Part shown: positions 62,095 to 64,000 of the stretch, one piece after another | How the letters are laid out: every line of letters begins with the position of its first letter | How positions within the stretch are numbered: the first letter of the stretch is position 1 | Assembly: GCA_964291275.2 (NCBI GenBank) | Contig: OZ219800.1 | Span: 186,001-250,000, forward strand | Source of the DNA: Bin80 sp964291275 | GTDB taxonomy: Bacteria; Bacteroidota; Rhodothermia; Rhodothermales; Bin80 | DNA length: 64,000 bases | Direction of reading: 5' to 3' | Program-made: the position numbers and the translations under genes | The notes under the pieces: model-generated | Told to the model about the DNA's origin: nothing | Seen by the model: only the letters and a program-made list of their open reading frames with translations | Database searches by the model: none

Positions 62095-63697
62095 GAGCCA
62101 GTTGCAAAACTCTCAAATCGGGGGATTTTTTGGAATTTTGAGGTCACGGTTTCTGGTTGGTGTCTCTGGGTAGAGGAGGCGATTTTGATTGGGATTTGTA
62201 TCCGCCCCGAGCATAGAAACATCCCTCGATAGGGCTAAAAAAGGGACCGGAGTCCCCCGGATTTCGTATCAATTAGTGTCGACAATTTTCCACGAAAACC
62301 GGAGTCTCCCATGTCCCTTAGGAAGAAAATACGAGGTTTTTATATTGCCTGCCAACGGGAATTGTTTCCTTGGGTGGAGGAGGAATTTGGTTCGTTGCCC
62401 AAACGGTACCAGAAGTTGTTGTTGGTATTCGAGATGGTGTGTGTGGAGGATTTTCTGCCCCGCACCTCGTTCCGCACGCCGGGGCGCCCGCTGGCATCTC
62501 GGGTTTCGCTTGCACGGTCGTTTCTGGCCAAGATGGTCTTGAATATTCCGACGACTGCCGGATTGCGAGAGCGCCTACTTTCGGACCCATTGCTTCGGTC
62601 GATGTGTGGTTGGTCGCGGCAGCGGGATGTGCCCAGTGCGTCCACATTTTCCCGTGCGTTCAAGGAGTTTGCGGAGTCCGAGTTACCGACACGGATCCAC
62701 GAAGTCTTGATTGAGGAGAGCTACGCGGATTCGTTGGTGGGCCATATTTCGCGGGATTCGACGGCGATTGAGGCAAGAGAGAAGCCGGTGCCGAAGAAAA
62801 AGGCGCCGGAACCGGTGAAACGCAAGCGTGGGCGTCCACGGAAGGGGGAGGAACGTCCAAAGGTCCCCACGCGTTTGGAGCGCCAGCGTACCATGAACAA
62901 AGCGGAGATGTTGGCGGATTTGCCCAAGGCGTGCACGGTGGGGAGCAAGCGAAATGCGAAAGGGCATACGCAATCCTGGACGGGATATAAGCTACATATA
63001 GATGCAGCAGACGGCGGGATTCCGATCAGCTGTATGCTATCTTCCGCGTCCCTGCACGATAGCCAAGCGGCCATTCCATTGGCGACCATGACGGGTGAGC
63101 GGGTGGACAACTGCTATGATCTCATGGATAGTGCGTATGACGCGAAGGAGATTCACGCACACAGTACGGCAGCGGGACATGTGCCGATCATTGACACGAA
63201 TCCGCGTAATCGAAAGGCGGCGCACCGTCGTGAGCAGAAGGCACAGCGCAGTGCCGGGTTTATTCCACCTGAGCGGGCGCGCTACAAGGAACGTTCGACC
63301 GTGGAGCGGGTCTTTGGACGACTCAAAGATGAGTTTGGTGGACGCCATGTACGGGTGCGTGGGCACAGCAAAGTGATGTGTCACCTGATGTTTGGAATTG
63401 TTGTGCTCACGGTGGATCAACTGCTGCGGATGGTCCACTAAACCGGATCGTCGAGTGGTCGCGTACAGAATTGGGGGGTTCTGGAATACAGAAGCCGTGG
63501 GATCGATGCGTAGAGTCCGCACGGATCGTGGACAAAATTCTCCAAGTTAACACCTCGTTGAAGGCCAATCACCCACAGCTTCGAAGAAAGCGGTGAACAC
63601 AGGCCAATCATTCACGTATTCCAAGAAAATCAGACCCATTTATGTCCCGAATTGGCCGGTTCACCAGTTGCAGCAAAATGGGTTTTGCAATTAGCTC
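62095..63697 (+). mobile_element. IS5/IS4-type insertion sequence with GAAA target duplication
   Basis: A 1603-bp element. The inverted ends gagccagttgcaaaactc (62095-62112) and the complement of gggttttgcaattagctc (63680-63697) match at 15 of 18 bases. Both flanks are gaaa (62091-62094 and 63698-63701), read as a 4-bp duplication. It holds one intact transposase gene (62311-63441) with about 215 bp before and 255 bp after it. Confidence 0.85.
62311..63441 (+). CDS. DDE transposase (IS5/IS4-like)
   Basis: A 376-residue transposase. The catalytic residues appear as ISRDSTAIEAREK (first Asp, about 149), DLMDSAYDAKE (second Asp) and STVERVFGRLKDEFGG (Glu in the YREK-like block RYKERSTVERVF). 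Between the first two lies a basic insertion, KRKRGRPRKGEE, which matches an AT-hook. ATG at 62311 (MSLRKKIRGFY) follows the conserved IS end by 216 bp. The reading frame is whole, so the copy may be functional. Confidence 0.9.
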   Translation: MSLRKKIRGFYIACQRELFPWVEEEFGSLPKRYQKLLLVFEMVCVEDFLPRTSFRTPGRPLASRVSLARSFLAKMVLNIPTTAGLRERLLSDPLLRSMCGWSRQRDVPSASTFSRAFKEFAESELPTRIHEVLIEESYADSLVGHISRDSTAIEAREKPVPKKKAPEPVKRKRGRPRKGEERPKVPTRLERQRTMNKAEMLADLPKACTVGSKRNAKGHTQSWTGYKLHIDAADGGIPISCMLSSASLHDSQAAIPLATMTGERVDNCYDLMDSAYDAKEIHAHSTAAGHVPIIDTNPRNRKAAHRREQKAQRSAGFIPPERARYKERSTVERVFGRLKDEFGGRHVRVRGHSKVMCHLMFGIVVLTVDQLLRMVH

Positions 63698-63727
63698 GAA
63701 AGTTGTCATAGCCTTTTAGATACCCTC
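63442..63727. other. IS right end and promoter region of bacilliredoxin-like gene
   Basis: About 285 bp. The first 255 bp are the non-coding right end of the IS5-like element (ending 63697) and the last 30 bp are host DNA before the next start. The insertion therefore sits within about 30 bp of the bacilliredoxin-like ATG and has probably displaced its native promoter. Nothing else recognised. Confidence 0.55.
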
Positions 63728-64000
63728 ATGTCATACCAATCAATTGACTCTACTGATGGGCTCCAAGATGCCCTCGATCACTCTCAATCAGAGCCGATCG
63801 TATTATTCAAGCACAGTAACACATGCGAGCTATCTGCAATGGCAAAACAGGAAATGGCCACAGTTGATATTCCTGTTTTTGAGCTTGTAGTTCAAACTGC
63901 ACGCCCTCTGTCCAACCATATCGAAGCCTATTTTGGAATTCGACACGAATCTCCACAAGTAATACTGCTTCATCAAGGCAACCCAATATTCGATGCATCT
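63728..64000 (+). CDS. Bacilliredoxin BrxC/YtxJ-like protein, 3' end outside window
   Basis: ATG at 63728 opens a frame running off the window edge after 91 codons. PIVLFKHSNTCELSAMA (about 23-39) matches the YtxJ/BrxC thioredoxin-fold active-site region (LFKHSTTCPIS), with a single Cys. QVILLHQGNPIFDAS is the cis-Pro/strand region; it reads SPQV where thioredoxins have the cis-Pro. These proteins remove bacillithiol from oxidised protein thiols, which suggests the organism makes bacillithiol, as many Bacteroidota and Firmicutes do. The family is about 110 residues, so only ~20 are missing. Confidence 0.82.
   Translation, partial: MSYQSIDSTDGLQDALDHSQSEPIVLFKHSNTCELSAMAKQEMATVDIPVFELVVQTARPLSNHIEAYFGIRHESPQVILLHQGNPIFDAS

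Noticed and set aside
62318..63522. Several antisense frames of 96-161 codons over the IS5-like transposase
   Set aside because: GC-rich shadows of the transposase frame.

Overview
The window is a bacterial chromosome segment of moderate GC. It most likely comes from the Bacteroidota/Rhodothermota side of the FCB group; this is inferred from gene content, not from a marker-gene tree. Pointers are an ECF sigma factor / FecR anti-sigma / STN-type TonB receptor cassette, a two-subunit methylmalonyl-CoA mutase with MeaB, an ExbB-ExbD-ExbD operon, a holB-PSP1 (YaaT-type) pair, a GlnRS with a C-terminal YqeY domain, a cmk-rpsA pair in which S1 has a long acidic N-terminal extension, and a bacilliredoxin-like gene at the right edge. 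Few starts have a clear Shine-Dalgarno sequence, as is usual in that group.

Layout. 1-3.4 kb: membrane protein, aminotransferase and ALDH7-type dehydrogenase, all on the minus strand. 3.8-6.7 kb: a complete 2.9-kb IS1595-type transposon with 40-bp perfect inverted ends and an 8-bp target duplication, inserted at the stop codon of rpsA. It carries a transposase, a DNA methyltransferase fused to an Mrr-like nuclease domain and interrupted at an A8G9 tract, and a small basic protein. 6.7-17.5 kb: rpsA, cmk, a TrmH-type methylase, the mutA-mutB-meaB operon and glnS. 17.7-19.7 kb: an IS with a frameshifted transposase, inserted into a small secreted-protein gene. 19.7-24.1 kb: ExbB/ExbD operon and an S41 protease. 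24.2-34.1 kb: penicillin-acylase-like protein, GlcNAc-kinase-like protein, acetyl-CoA synthetase, UvrD/PcrA helicase, SRPBCC protein and nucleoside transporter. 34.2-38.6 kb: sigma/FecR/TonB receptor. 38.6-42.8 kb: two NfeD proteins, a methyltransferase, an L,D-transpeptidase and FabI. 43.5-44.9 kb: ISL3-type IS. 45-56 kb: sodium symporter, GroES-like protein, tRNA-Met(CAT), HolB, PSP1 protein, amidase, EF-G-like GTPase, AccD, NagB and DAHP synthase. 56-64 kb: a mobile-element-rich zone with a group II intron relic, an IS110 transposase, an IS256 relic and an IS5-like IS, alternating with a six-bladed propeller lipoprotein, oligoendopeptidase F and the bacilliredoxin-like gene.

The housekeeping genes cover propionyl-CoA/methylmalonyl-CoA and acetate activation, fatty-acid synthesis (AccD, FabI), amino-sugar catabolism (NagB and the kinase-like protein), translation and envelope energisation. 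The most notable item is the IS1595 transposon. Its passenger is predicted to be a single-chain methyltransferase-nuclease whose two halves are in different frames at a homopolymer. This fits a phase-variable or recoded mobile restriction-modification enzyme, or else simple decay.
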